Below, in pieces: positions 46,377 through 54,880 of a stretch of 56,591 bases of DNA. A program made the position numbers and the translations under genes. The DNA lies in NCBI RefSeq assembly GCF_007830445.1, contig NZ_VLKR01000036.1:1-56591 (forward strand), read 5' to 3'. Position 1 is the stretch's first letter. Each line of letters opens with the position of its first letter. The notes under the pieces were generated by a model. The model worked only from the letters and a program-made list of their open reading frames with translations. It made no database searches and was not told where the DNA came from. This DNA is from Sphingobacterium siyangense. Lineage in GTDB: Bacteria > Bacteroidota > Bacteroidia > Sphingobacteriales > Sphingobacteriaceae.

Positions 46377-47189
46377 ATGAAATATTGTGCAATTGCCTCC
46401 GGAAGTAATGGAAACTGCTATTATATTGCTAAAGATGATTCGGCAATTTTGATCGATGCTGGAATCAATAGTAAACATATCCACCTCCGGATGTACAACC
46501 TGGGTATTTTACCTACCCAGATTAAGGCGATTTTCATTACCCATGAGCATTCTGATCACATCAGAGGCTTATCTGTATTTGCTAAAAAGTATAATCTTCC
46601 TGTCTATATCACCAAAGGCAGTTATGAGGGAACCAGATTGCATCTTCCATCCCATTTGGTCCATATAATCTCTCCGGACGAAGTCGTTGAAATCGGAGGG
46701 CTCAAAGTTTACGGTATTCCCAAATATCACGATGCCAAAGAACCCTGTAGTTTTCTGGTTTCAGACGGAATATATAATATTGGAGTACTTACGGATATTG
46801 GGCGACCTTGCGAAAACGTACAGCATGTTATTCAACATTCGGATGTATTACTCCTGGAATCAAATTATGATGAGGAGATGTTGCGTACCGGGCGATATTC
46901 CTATTTTCTGAAAAATAGGATCAGCAGTGGTTGGGGACACCTTTCAAATCGGGTTGCCGTCGAACTGTTTAACGCCTATAAAACCGATCGCCTTAAACAT
47001 CTTATCCTCACTCACCTCTCCGGTGAAAATAATACGGTTGATCTCGTACAGCAAACTTTCGAACCGCATTGCGAACGTATCCAGCTTCATGTAGCGACAC
47101 GCTATCAGGAAACTGAATTATTCGACCTGAAGCATGTGCTAGAGACTCCTGTAGCAGCTTTTTCCATTCCTTCTGCACTTTCTTCTTAA
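46377..47189 (+). CDS. YycJ/WalJ-like MBL-fold metallo-hydrolase
   Basis: 270 residues. ASGSNGNCYYI at the N-terminus, THEHSDH (zinc site), VLTDIG and LLLESNYDEEML are those of the YycJ branch of metallo-beta-lactamase-fold proteins, thought to be nucleases linked to DNA or cell-wall control in Firmicutes. In Bacteroidota the gene is usually solitary, as here. Cytoplasmic. Confidence 0.9.
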   Translation: MKYCAIASGSNGNCYYIAKDDSAILIDAGINSKHIHLRMYNLGILPTQIKAIFITHEHSDHIRGLSVFAKKYNLPVYITKGSYEGTRLHLPSHLVHIISPDEVVEIGGLKVYGIPKYHDAKEPCSFLVSDGIYNIGVLTDIGRPCENVQHVIQHSDVLLLESNYDEEMLRTGRYSYFLKNRISSGWGHLSNRVAVELFNAYKTDRLKHLILTHLSGENNTVDLVQQTFEPHCERIQLHVATRYQETELFDLKHVLETPVAAFSIPSALSS

Positions 47190-47262
47190 CTGATAGCTCA
47201 TTTTCTGTTCGCAGTACTTGCTTAAACAAAAGCGTAAGAATACTGTAAAATGAAAAATATAG

Positions 47263-47292
47263 TTGATTTAAAAAGATTTCCTGTTATATTTG
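47263..47292 (+). promoter_or_regulatory. Promoter of the DUF4198-siderophore receptor operon
   Basis: TTG (47263-47265), 19 nt, TATATTTG (47285-47292), a full match to the Bacteroidota consensus. The first start codon is at 47578, so the predicted leader is about 280 nt. Confidence 0.75.
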
Positions 47293-47353
47293 CTTTGTTT
47301 TTAATCAGTCTAAATAATGCCTTGTGTGCGTATTTGGACAAAAAGAAACAAAA

Positions 47354-47447
47354 ACGCCATGCAATAGACGGCAATCTATCACATGGCGTAAATCTACATA
47401 CAGCGGCAACTGGATGTAGATGACTGAAGCAGCACGCTGTGTCAGTT
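47354..47447 (+). ncRNA. Candidate structured leader with three adjacent hairpins
   Basis: H1 (47354-47389): ACGCCATG and CATGGCGT, a CA/CA internal loop, ATAGA and TCTAT, loop CGGCAA. H2 (47392-47421): ATCTACAT and ATGTAGAT, an A/G mismatch, CAG and CTG, again loop CGGCAA. H3 (47423-47446): ACTGA and TCAGT, an AG/TG internal loop, CAG and CTG. The hairpins are separated by 1-2 nt and lie in the predicted leader of an iron-uptake operon. No U-tract follows, so they are not simple terminators. They match no riboswitch I know. Confidence 0.55.
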
Positions 47448-47577
47448 ACTCCCGATATAGGATATGGAAGAACTTGCAAGATAACGAAATTTATTATTTT
47501 ATTCGTTGTTGAGATCGCTCAAACCTGCAGATTCTCCCATAATAAGTTGAAGAAAACTAAACATCAATCAACATATT

Positions 47578-48294
47578 ATGAAAATTTTAATTTCATTTTT
47601 TACATTTCTTACGGTATTACTGTGTAGTCATACCGGTCATGCACACGCGCTCTGGATTGAAACATCTTCTTATGGAACACTTAACCAAGCCCATGAAGTA
47701 AAAGTATATTACGGTGAGTTTGCAACCAATGAAAGAGATCAGGTCGACAAATGGTACTCCGACGTGAAGGACTTCTCATTAATGTTGCATGCGCCAGGAA
47801 AGGAACCCGTCAAGCTTCAGTTGACGAATAAAGGTGATCACTTTAGCGGTTCATTTCAACCGACAGCAGCCGGAACCTATTTCCTATCTATTGTTAAAGC
47901 ACCGAAAGATCTAGGCGGTAAAACAAAATATGAGTTTTCTTCCCTAGTCCCTGTTCTTGTCGGAAAGCCTGCAGCACTTGATTATAACAGTGTGAGAAAT
48001 CCATTGCAGATTGAATTGCTTGTTACAGCTAATGCAAAAAAAGGCCAGAGTTTACAGGCAAAGATTACCAGTTTGGGCAAAATTGTTCCCCATGCCAAAG
48101 TTTCTGTTTTTTCGGCTACTGGTTGGGGAAAAGAGTTTGTGGCGGACGAGAATGGTGTACTTACATTTGATGCGATCTGGTCTGGTCCTTATGTTTTGGA
48201 AGCAAGCACCTTTGCTGAGACAGCCGGCGAACATGAAGGAAAACCCTATGCTTCAGCCTGGCAGGGCAGTACGACTTTCATTACTGTAAAATAA
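47578..48294 (+). CDS. DUF4198 periplasmic protein, likely metal-uptake accessory
   Basis: 238 residues with a signal peptide ending HTGHA or HAHA (residue about 22). HALWIETSSYG at the mature start is the DUF4198 signature; the rest is beta-rich, with a second Ig-like domain (about 140-238: KITSLGKIVPHAKVSVFSATGWGKEFVADENGVLTFD is covered by SLGKIVPHAKVSVF and DENGVLTFDAIW). DUF4198 proteins often accompany metal-ion or siderophore TonB receptors. Here it heads an operon with such a receptor. Confidence 0.88.
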   Translation: MKILISFFTFLTVLLCSHTGHAHALWIETSSYGTLNQAHEVKVYYGEFATNERDQVDKWYSDVKDFSLMLHAPGKEPVKLQLTNKGDHFSGSFQPTAAGTYFLSIVKAPKDLGGKTKYEFSSLVPVLVGKPAALDYNSVRNPLQIELLVTANAKKGQSLQAKITSLGKIVPHAKVSVFSATGWGKEFVADENGVLTFDAIWSGPYVLEASTFAETAGEHEGKPYASAWQGSTTFITVK

Positions 48295-48427
48295 ACGCAG
48301 ATAAGACGCATACCGAATAATAAAGGCTACATCTGCAAAAAGGGCTCGTTTGAAACAAGGGAAACACCAATGGATCCTTGCAAAAAAAAGAATATCTACT
48401 ATAAAAAACATCTACTATACTACATTC

Positions 48428-50833
48428 ATGAACAAAACTATATCTTTTCTAGCCATTCCGATGATTAGTTCGTTTTTTGCTGTTGCACAGGCGCAGACGA
48501 ACAAGGTAATTGAAGGATTTCTTATCAATGAAAAATCTGAGCCTATCACAGGCGCGACAGTAAAACTAACAAATACAGGTGTGACCACCAGCACCGATAG
48601 TGAGGGGCATTTCGCTTTTCATAAGCTTGCATCCAAAGTTTATCATATCGAGATAAAAGCGATTGGGTACGGGAAGCATACGATGGAAGTGAACGTAAAA
48701 GATGAGGCGACAAACTTGGGCCCCATCATCTTAAAAGACCAGTCCCAAGCCATCGACGAGGTCGCTGTTTATGGTAAATACTATGAGCATTATAAGTTTG
48801 ACAGTATATCTGGATCGTTACGTCTTAAAACACCAATCTTGGAGTTACCTCAAAATATACAGGTTATTTCTTCTGATTTAATGGCCGATCAACAGGTTTT
48901 CGACATTGTTGATGGTATTACACGTAATATCAGTGGGGCTACACGCCAAGGGCACTGGGACAATCAATATGCTAATATCCGCATGCGTGGCTCTAAGATC
49001 CCCGCATTTCGTAACGGGATGAATATCGAAGCATCCTGGGGGCCTACAGCCGAAGATGCGAGTATGATCGAACGGATTGAATTTGTAAAAGGACCTGCAG
49101 GATTTATGCTTGCCAATGGTGAACCGGGGGGATTTTATAATGTCGTGACCAAGAAGCCTACGGGAAATACCAAGGGATCTGCAACGTTCAATATGGGAAG
49201 TTTTAGTACGTATCGTGCCGCGGTTGATTTTGATGGCAAATTGCGGAAAGATGGAAAGCTATTGTACCGGCTAAATATGGCTGCTCAGCAGAAAGATTTC
49301 TTTACAAAATATAATTACAATAATAGGGTTGTTATTGCTCCTGTCGTAACCTATAAGCTGGACTCATTGACAAGTCTAACTTTTGAATACACCTACCAAG
49401 GTTCTACTTATTTAGCCAATGGGAATTATACCTTTTCACCAAAAGGATTTGCCGATCCCGATATCGCTAATGATTTTTTCTACGGTGACCCATCCATGGA
49501 GCCTGGTAAATTAAAAGACCATAGTGCTTATGTCTATTTGGATCACAAATTAAATGAGAAGTGGAAATTGCATGCGCAAATGGCGTATTTTAACTTTGAT
49601 ATGAAAGCGACGAGTACTTGGTTGAATTATATGAAAGCCAATGGTGATATGCCACGTAATTATAGCATAGCGGATGAACATGGTGAAAATCGCTTCGGTC
49701 AAATCTCCTTAAATGGTGAAGAATATACAGGGAGCGTGCGCCATCGTATCTTAGTAGGGGCAGATTATGGTAACAAGAAGTTCTGGGGTGATTTTAGACC
49801 AATCTTGGACTCTATTCCTTCTGTTCCACTCAATGTTTATGCTCCTAAGTATGGTATTGACGGTAGTGTGTTCCCGACTTTAGATCGTTCACAATCTGTA
49901 AAAGTACGTGCCGGTGGAAGCAACTATGTGACTTCAACAAGTTATATGTCCTTTTATGCGCATGATGAGATGGCTTTTCTGGAAGAAAAACTGCGCCTTT
50001 CCTTGGGATTGCGTTATACTATTGCAGAGACAGTTGGTAAAACAGCTGCTGCAGACAGGACCGATAAAGCATTTACGCCACGCGTAGGATTAAGTTATTC
50101 CATAGACAAATCAACAAGTGTGTATGGATTATTTGACCAGTCTTTTGTGCCGCAAGCGGGGACCGATTGGGAAGGAAATACTTTTAAGCCGGTAAGAGGT
50201 AATGATTTGGAAGCCGGTATTAAGAAGGAATGGGGCAGTGGAAAATGGATTTCTACATTGAGTGCATATCAGATTAAACGTAAGAATGCTTTAGTTGACG
50301 ATGTTGAACACTCAACAAGCACAGTGAAATTTCAGACCCAGCTTGGTGAGACAACATCTAAAGGAATAGAGTTTGATATCACGGGTGAAATAGTCAAGGG
50401 ATTAAATGTGAATGCCAACTATGCATTGACAGATTCCAAAATATCGAAAGATACAAAAGAAGAAAATATCGGAAATATCACACCGAATACGGCGAAGCAT
50501 ACCGCCAATGCTTGGGTAACCTATCGCCTGCAACAGGGGGCATTGAAAGGTCTAGGCCTCACAGGTAGCGTTCAAGGTATGTTTGACCGTGCTATTGGTA
50601 CAACAAAAGAAAGTAACTTTAAGAATTATATAAGAACGGATGGTGGTATCAGCTATCAAAGTGGAAAATATAGTATTTCTTTGATGGTGAATAACTTGTT
50701 GGATAACCGGAAACTGTTGACGGCAGGTTCTACAGGTGCGGCTAATAGTAAAATTGAAGGAAGTGTCAATTATTACACCTATATCGTAGAAGCTAGACGT
50801 AATTTCCGCATGGGGGTTACCTATAAATTTTAA
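48428..50833 (+). CDS. TonB-dependent siderophore receptor
   Basis: 801 residues from ATG 48428 (MNKTISFLAIPM). Signal peptide ends AQA with Gln after it. A carboxypeptidase-like Ig domain (IEGFLINEKSEPITGATVKLTN) precedes the plug (LELPQNIQVISSDLMADQQ, NIRMRGSKIPAFRNGMN, IERIEFVKGPAGFMLANGEPGG) and a 22-strand-type barrel ending in FRMGVTYKF. The plug is of the ferric-siderophore (FhuA/FpvA) type rather than the SusC type. It imports a siderophore-bound metal, probably iron, powered by TonB. It precedes two small membrane proteins and a PepSY protein. Confidence 0.93.
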   Translation: MNKTISFLAIPMISSFFAVAQAQTNKVIEGFLINEKSEPITGATVKLTNTGVTTSTDSEGHFAFHKLASKVYHIEIKAIGYGKHTMEVNVKDEATNLGPIILKDQSQAIDEVAVYGKYYEHYKFDSISGSLRLKTPILELPQNIQVISSDLMADQQVFDIVDGITRNISGATRQGHWDNQYANIRMRGSKIPAFRNGMNIEASWGPTAEDASMIERIEFVKGPAGFMLANGEPGGFYNVVTKKPTGNTKGSATFNMGSFSTYRAAVDFDGKLRKDGKLLYRLNMAAQQKDFFTKYNYNNRVVIAPVVTYKLDSLTSLTFEYTYQGSTYLANGNYTFSPKGFADPDIANDFFYGDPSMEPGKLKDHSAYVYLDHKLNEKWKLHAQMAYFNFDMKATSTWLNYMKANGDMPRNYSIADEHGENRFGQISLNGEEYTGSVRHRILVGADYGNKKFWGDFRPILDSIPSVPLNVYAPKYGIDGSVFPTLDRSQSVKVRAGGSNYVTSTSYMSFYAHDEMAFLEEKLRLSLGLRYTIAETVGKTAAADRTDKAFTPRVGLSYSIDKSTSVYGLFDQSFVPQAGTDWEGNTFKPVRGNDLEAGIKKEWGSGKWISTLSAYQIKRKNALVDDVEHSTSTVKFQTQLGETTSKGIEFDITGEIVKGLNVNANYALTDSKISKDTKEENIGNITPNTAKHTANAWVTYRLQQGALKGLGLTGSVQGMFDRAIGTTKESNFKNYIRTDGGISYQSGKYSISLMVNNLLDNRKLLTAGSTGAANSKIEGSVNYYTYIVEARRNFRMGVTYKF

Positions 50834-50862
50834 ATAAACGATCTCGATAAATTATAGAATCG

Positions 50863-51195
50863 ATGTATAGTACATTACTAGTCGTTATACTCTTTGGAGC
50901 ATACCTTTTTTACAACACGAGCAAAAAGGTGAAATTTGGCCCTAGGCCACAATGGCTGGAAAACCTGTGCGCACAAACTAAGTTTGTGCGCACTTTGAGC
51001 ATGTTGCTGCTGCTCTTTCCATTTGGCGCTGTTCTCTATATGCAAGGATTTGGCGCGGGCTTTTTTGCTTTTTTTGCCTATTTCATGTGCATGATGTGTC
51101 TTGTGGTCCTATTGAATCCTTATCGCTATTTCAAATTATACCCAATTTTGGGATTGTATGTATTTAGCCTTTGTGTTGAGTTATTGATTTCCTAA
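50863..51195 (+). CDS. Small membrane protein of the iron-uptake operon (DUF3325-like)
   Basis: 110 residues with about four hydrophobic helices (near 3-17, 42-60, 64-85, 90-108) joined by short loops, one containing YNTSKKVKFGPRPQWL. The size, topology and position after a siderophore receptor resemble DUF3325 proteins of proteobacterial pyoverdine-type loci. That family match is from memory and moderate. Function unknown, possibly in siderophore handling or reduction with the PepSY protein. Confidence 0.75.
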   Translation: MYSTLLVVILFGAYLFYNTSKKVKFGPRPQWLENLCAQTKFVRTLSMLLLLFPFGAVLYMQGFGAGFFAFFAYFMCMMCLVVLLNPYRYFKLYPILGLYVFSLCVELLIS

Positions 51196-51205
51196 CCGAT
51201 TAAAT

Positions 51206-51484
51206 ATGCCTGCTAATAAAAAATACCTCAGTACGCCCTTTCAGCGGTTCCTGAAAATTACAGCCGGATTTATCGGTGGTTATGTTGTCATGCTCTCTTT
51301 TCATGTTTTGGTCACACATATTTTTGAGAAGAAGGATGTTGTTGTCACAGCTTGCTTCACGGGCTATCTCCTATGGGCAGTACTGCTCTTGTTTGCTTTT
51401 CTTGCGAAGAACGGATGGAAAATATGGGGACTATACTTACTCTTGGCTGCAGTTTTTTCGCTGCCTTATTTTTTCAAAATGTAA
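51206..51484 (+). CDS. Small membrane protein of the iron-uptake operon (DUF3649-like)
   Basis: 92 residues. PFQRFLKITAGFIGGYVVMLSF opens the first of about three membrane helices. The pattern Arg, then Ala-Gly-Gly-Tyr within a helix is characteristic of DUF3649 iron-uptake proteins. Ten bases after the previous gene; the PepSY gene starts right after its stop codon, so translation is probably coupled. Confidence 0.75.
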   Translation: MPANKKYLSTPFQRFLKITAGFIGGYVVMLSFHVLVTHIFEKKDVVVTACFTGYLLWAVLLLFAFLAKNGWKIWGLYLLLAAVFSLPYFFKM

Positions 51485-53134
51485 ATGACCATGAATAACC
51501 GAAATTATAATATCTATTTCAATACACATACCATTAGTGGCATTATCATTTGCGCTATCCTTTATGTGATATTTTTTGCGGGTTCATTTGCATTTTTTAG
51601 GAATGAAATCGCTGCCTGGCAGAATAATACGTCCTATAAGACCTATCGCGAAGATCATCAAAACTTTGATCGCTTGCTTGATTCACTCAAAGGACAAACA
51701 AATTTGCATGGACGTGATATTACCTTTTATATGCACCGAGAAGGAACCTCTGCTTATGTGGGGCTTAGTGCATCCAATGACAGTCTCCTAAATAAAGAAA
51801 ATTTAGCGAAGGTAACGCCAGAACAAAAAGCAGCAAAAAAGAATGGCCGCAGAAGAGGTGGCGATGATGACTCGAAAAACTTTACCTATAATTTTGCAAA
51901 TAAAAAGTCAGGTGACTATACACAGAATTATGATATGGGGGAGTTTTTATTCCGCCTACATTTCATGGCTCAGCTCAATCAGGTGCCCATTAGGGTGGGC
52001 ATAGCCCCATTTGGTTATCTTATTGCGGGCATTACCGCTTTTATTTTCCTATTTGCCCTTATTACAGGATTATTGTTGCACTGGGACAAGATCGTCTCAA
52101 ATTTCTTTGTGTTCAGACCCTTCAGTAAATGGAAAACGGTATGGACCGATATGCATACGGCATTGGGTGTTATTGGTTTTCCGTTTCAATTTATCTTTGC
52201 GGTAACAGGTACGTTTTTGATCATTAATTCTGTCCTGGCTTTGCCGCTGAGCAAGTTGCTGTACGATGGTGATCAACAAAAAATGTATCAGGAGATGGGG
52301 GTTAGCGCCGACACCGATTTTCCTTATACCTACAAACCTTTAAAGGCAGACATTAAAATTGCTCCATTTTTGGATCTGGCAAAATATAAATGGCCTGAAT
52401 CCGATTTCCAGCGTATTACGGTTAAAAACTATGCGGATTCCAATATGCATGTTGTCATGGAGCTGGAGCCGCATTTTAACAAGAGCTTTGCTGGATCGGG
52501 GCTATTGTCTGTGCGAGCAGTCGACAATAAAGTGGTTGCCGAAAAATCCCCAATCAGTGATGCTACTTATGCCGATGGTGTCCGCAGTCTTTTATACCGC
52601 CTGCATTATGGCGACTATGGCGGCTACCCGCTTAAGGTGGTGTACTTTATTTTAGGGGTCATGGGTTGTCTGGTCATTATCTCGGGTATATTAATCTGGT
52701 TGGTTGCACGTGACAAAAACAATGTAATTCCACGGAAACGGAAATTCAATTTCTGGGCGGCAAATATTTTTACGGCAATATGTTTGACCATGCTGCCTGT
52801 TACAGCCCTGACGTTCATTGCGATTAAATTGAGCCCAGAGGTCAACCAGGACTTTATTTACCGTGTGTATTTCTATAGCTGGCTTGTATTTTCACTGTAT
52901 TATATTATCAGAAGGAGCATCCGACGTACCAATCGTGAAACCTTGCTGGTCGGAAGCATCCTGGCATTTTTTATACCGCTAGTCAATGGTTTTATGACCG
53001 GAAACTGGATTTGGGATACATTTCACAACGGACAGCGGGATATTTTTGTCGTAGACTTTCTATGGCTGATGATCGGTATCATCGGTATAATCGCCTATAA
53101 CAAGACTAAAAAATTCTTTGCGACTATTCGTTAA
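51485..53134 (+). CDS. PepSY-domain membrane protein, likely ferric-siderophore reductase
   Basis: 549 residues. N-terminal helix after a His-containing motif (NTHTISGIIICAILYVIFFAGSF), a large periplasmic PepSY-type region with a basic linker, paired helices near 175-200 (FLFALITGLLLHW), the segment WTDMHTALGVIGFPFQFIFAVTG, and helices near 385-405 and beyond. Total about six spans. This is the PepSY_TM type, as in FpvG, which reduces ferric siderophore in the periplasm using heme-binding histidines in the membrane. Position next to the siderophore receptor supports this. Substrate unproven. Confidence 0.88.
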   Translation: MTMNNRNYNIYFNTHTISGIIICAILYVIFFAGSFAFFRNEIAAWQNNTSYKTYREDHQNFDRLLDSLKGQTNLHGRDITFYMHREGTSAYVGLSASNDSLLNKENLAKVTPEQKAAKKNGRRRGGDDDSKNFTYNFANKKSGDYTQNYDMGEFLFRLHFMAQLNQVPIRVGIAPFGYLIAGITAFIFLFALITGLLLHWDKIVSNFFVFRPFSKWKTVWTDMHTALGVIGFPFQFIFAVTGTFLIINSVLALPLSKLLYDGDQQKMYQEMGVSADTDFPYTYKPLKADIKIAPFLDLAKYKWPESDFQRITVKNYADSNMHVVMELEPHFNKSFAGSGLLSVRAVDNKVVAEKSPISDATYADGVRSLLYRLHYGDYGGYPLKVVYFILGVMGCLVIISGILIWLVARDKNNVIPRKRKFNFWAANIFTAICLTMLPVTALTFIAIKLSPEVNQDFIYRVYFYSWLVFSLYYIIRRSIRRTNRETLLVGSILAFFIPLVNGFMTGNWIWDTFHNGQRDIFVVDFLWLMIGIIGIIAYNKTKKFFATIR

Positions 53135-53180
53135 CAAAGATTCTTTTCTCTCTGCGAAGTAAGTATACTTCGTTTCTTAA

Positions 53181-53211
53181 TTCCAAGGGCGCCCACAAGG
53201 TGCCCTTGGAA
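53181..53211 (+). terminator. Hairpin after the iron-uptake operon
   Basis: TTCCAAGGGC (53181-53190) and GCCCTTGGAA (53202-53211) with three further inner pairs. No clear T run follows on either side, so it may stabilise the 3' end rather than terminate. Confidence 0.5.
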
Positions 53212-53310
53212 CGTATAGGCGGTGTGGTGGAAGTGCCGCCAAGGGCTGGTTTTGCAGTACATTCCGCCAACTTGGCTTTGCTAACTATAGTTGGTTTGTT
53301 GTATACTGTT

Positions 53311-53431
53311 CCCGTACAAGTGGGGACTGCTTCGGTATGTGTTTGCTTTTTTTCTGCCTTTTGTTTGCCTTGTTGGCGAAGAATGATCGAAGCAGAACTG
53401 GCTAAATAGCGAAGCAGTCCCGAAGCAATCC
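53311..53431. repeat. Degenerate 11-bp repeats with inverted arms
   Basis: GGGACTGCTTCG (53323-53334) is the exact inverse of CGAAGCAGTCCC (53410-53421). CGAAGCA recurs at 53388, 53410 and 53421, that is 22 and 11 bp apart. Left-arm words CCCGTACAAGT, GGGGACTGCTT and CGGTATGTGTT start every 11 bp from 53311. Similar in spirit to the array at 40955. Confidence 0.6.
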
Positions 53432-53467
53432 GCAGTCATAGCCGGCTCGTTCCCATATACCGTTGGC

Positions 53468-53512
53468 ACTTGAGGGCACTTGAAGGGACTTTAGGGGATT
53501 TGAGGGCACTTG
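53468..53512. repeat. 10-bp tandem repeat
   Basis: Four and a half copies of ACTTGAGGGC-like units (ACTTGAGGGC, ACTTGAAGGG, ACTTTAGGGG, ATTTGAGGGC, ACTTG). It ends 56 bp before the start of the next gene. Confidence 0.8.
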
Positions 53513-53568
53513 TGTTTGGTATAATAAGATTATTATTGTATTTTAGGTACTACCAATACCTTGATTTG

Positions 53569-54351
53569 ATGTTCAATCTCTTTGAAAGTCCTAAAAATCC
53601 GAATAGAAAGAAAGGGGAAGGCTATAAAGTCAGCGAATTTAGTCAATCGGCCGGAGATGATTTTGCTCGCAATAACATTTTGGCCAGTCGTTTATATAAG
53701 ACACTTAAGCCCATTCAGCCTTTTGCCTGCACTCGTTCGACCTATACTCGATTGCAAGTAGCGCTGTACAAAGCTGTCCGTAACGATCAGATACATGATT
53801 TAGGTAGCCTTAAACTGGGCTATGGTGATGTATCTCCCTTGAGAGGTTTTCGATTTTCCCTAAAGACCAGTTTGGGGCGATTCTTTGTCAATAAACCAGT
53901 CGCTTATTATAATGAAGATGAGAATAAGGTTGAAATAAGGAGTTCATTAAAAAGCATCTTGAAATTTGAGTCCATTCATGAGCGATTGGCCAAGTTGGTG
54001 ATAAAGAAGTATTGTATCCTGATTCAGCTTGATGAGCCGAATGCTATTACGGTGATGAGCAGCAAAGATCTGGATTTGAAGCAGGGACATAGTTTGGAGG
54101 ACCGTTCGGTATTCTTTCCATTGAAGGATAATATAAACGTACTGGTATTATGTTTGAGTACTGTCAGATGTTGGCTGAAAACACCTGATGAAGCTGAACA
54201 ATTTTTGTCCAATGATACCACATTGATGACCGCAGAAGTAATCGATGTCATCTTGATACGAGATGGTAAGTGTATGTTTTTCCCAGAAAAAGAGGCAAAT
54301 AAGATGTTGCCGCCCATCCAGCCAAGCGATGATGAACTCGATTGGGAATAA
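53569..54351 (+). CDS. Unrecognised 260-residue protein
   Basis: 260 residues from ATG 53569 (MFNLFESPKNPNRKKGEGYKV); the frame is open to 53470 but that part lies in the tandem repeat. No signal peptide, no membrane span, no motif I can name. The middle is basic (LYKAVRNDQ, GYGDVSPLRGFRFSLKTSLGRFF), and the C-terminus is acidic and Pro-rich (MLPPIQPSDDELDWE). It is flanked by repeats and by an interrupted ATPase with an IS, so it belongs to an accessory region. I have an impression that such proteins occur in several copies in related genomes, but cannot verify it. Confidence 0.75.
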   Translation: MFNLFESPKNPNRKKGEGYKVSEFSQSAGDDFARNNILASRLYKTLKPIQPFACTRSTYTRLQVALYKAVRNDQIHDLGSLKLGYGDVSPLRGFRFSLKTSLGRFFVNKPVAYYNEDENKVEIRSSLKSILKFESIHERLAKLVIKKYCILIQLDEPNAITVMSSKDLDLKQGHSLEDRSVFFPLKDNINVLVLCLSTVRCWLKTPDEAEQFLSNDTTLMTAEVIDVILIRDGKCMFFPEKEANKMLPPIQPSDDELDWE

Positions 54352-54412
54352 TTGCGATGATCTATAGATTATTTGACCTGTCTATTTCTAATTTTTACGT
54401 TTTATAATATTT

Positions 54413-54476
54413 AAACTCACCAAAAAGTATTACTTTTGGTGAATAAACTCACCAAAAAGCATTACTTTTGGTGAAT
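54413..54476. repeat. Two tandem 32-bp palindromic repeats, possible operators
   Basis: Copies at 54413-54444 and 54445-54476 differ at one base. Each contains CACCAAAAAGT and ACTTTTGGTG as an imperfect palindrome (one extra A). They end 12 bp before the ATPase start, where they could act as operators or as hairpins in its leader. Confidence 0.8.
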
Positions 54477-54488
54477 ATAAAGTGGGTT

Positions 54489-54880
54489 ATGATACAGCGA
54501 TTAATCAAAAATAATTTAGAGCAAGCACTTTTTAAAGGAAAAACTATCCTATTAATTGGTCCGCGGCAAGTAGGTAAAACTACACTAATCAAAGAGATAC
54601 TCTCTGGTGTCGATTATTTATTTTTGGATGGAGATGATCCCCTGATACGGACTTATCTCAACAGCCCTAATACAAAAGAGATTGAAACAATTATTGGTCA
54701 AGCTAAAGTTATATTTATTGATGAAGCACAAAGGATCGAAAATATAGGTTTAACGGCGAAAATTATACACGACCAATTTAAAGATGTCCAGCTTATCCTC
54801 AGCGGATCCTCGGCTCTTGAGCTAAAAACGAATACACATGAGCCATTGACAGGACGTAAGTGGATATACTGGAGCAAGCT
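54489..54880 (+). pseudogene. AAA+ ATPase gene (DUF4143 type) interrupted by an IS
   Basis: From ATG 54489 (MIQRLIKNNLEQALFKGK) the frame encodes an ATPase N-terminus: Walker A GPRQVGKTT, FLDGDDP, Walker B VIFIDEAQRI, and the sensor segment LILSGSSALELK, ending at EPLTGRKW. Full-length proteins of this type are about 380-400 residues with a C-terminal DUF4143 domain. Here the frame runs into the inverted repeat of the insertion sequence at 54881 and stops at 54903-54905, giving a product of about 138 residues. The remainder should lie right of the window. Confidence 0.85.

Noticed and set aside
46233..46484. Minus-strand frame between the serine dehydratase and metallo-hydrolase genes
   Set aside because: It overlaps both well-supported plus-strand genes and has no recognisable content.
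47250..47423. 57-codon frame with a signal-peptide-like N-terminus
   Set aside because: A full-consensus promoter lies inside it (47263-47292), its start would be upstream of that transcript, and its second half is fully occupied by the two CGGCAA hairpins.
47354..47577. Cobalamin or other known riboswitch in the siderophore operon leader
   Set aside because: I looked for the B12 box and GGUG/GCAACUG core, and for TPP, FMN and SAM motifs; only scattered partial words were found.
53200..53469. Short frames on both strands in the repeat zone after the PepSY gene
   Set aside because: They are cut by repeats, lack domain features, and are not continuous with any neighbour.
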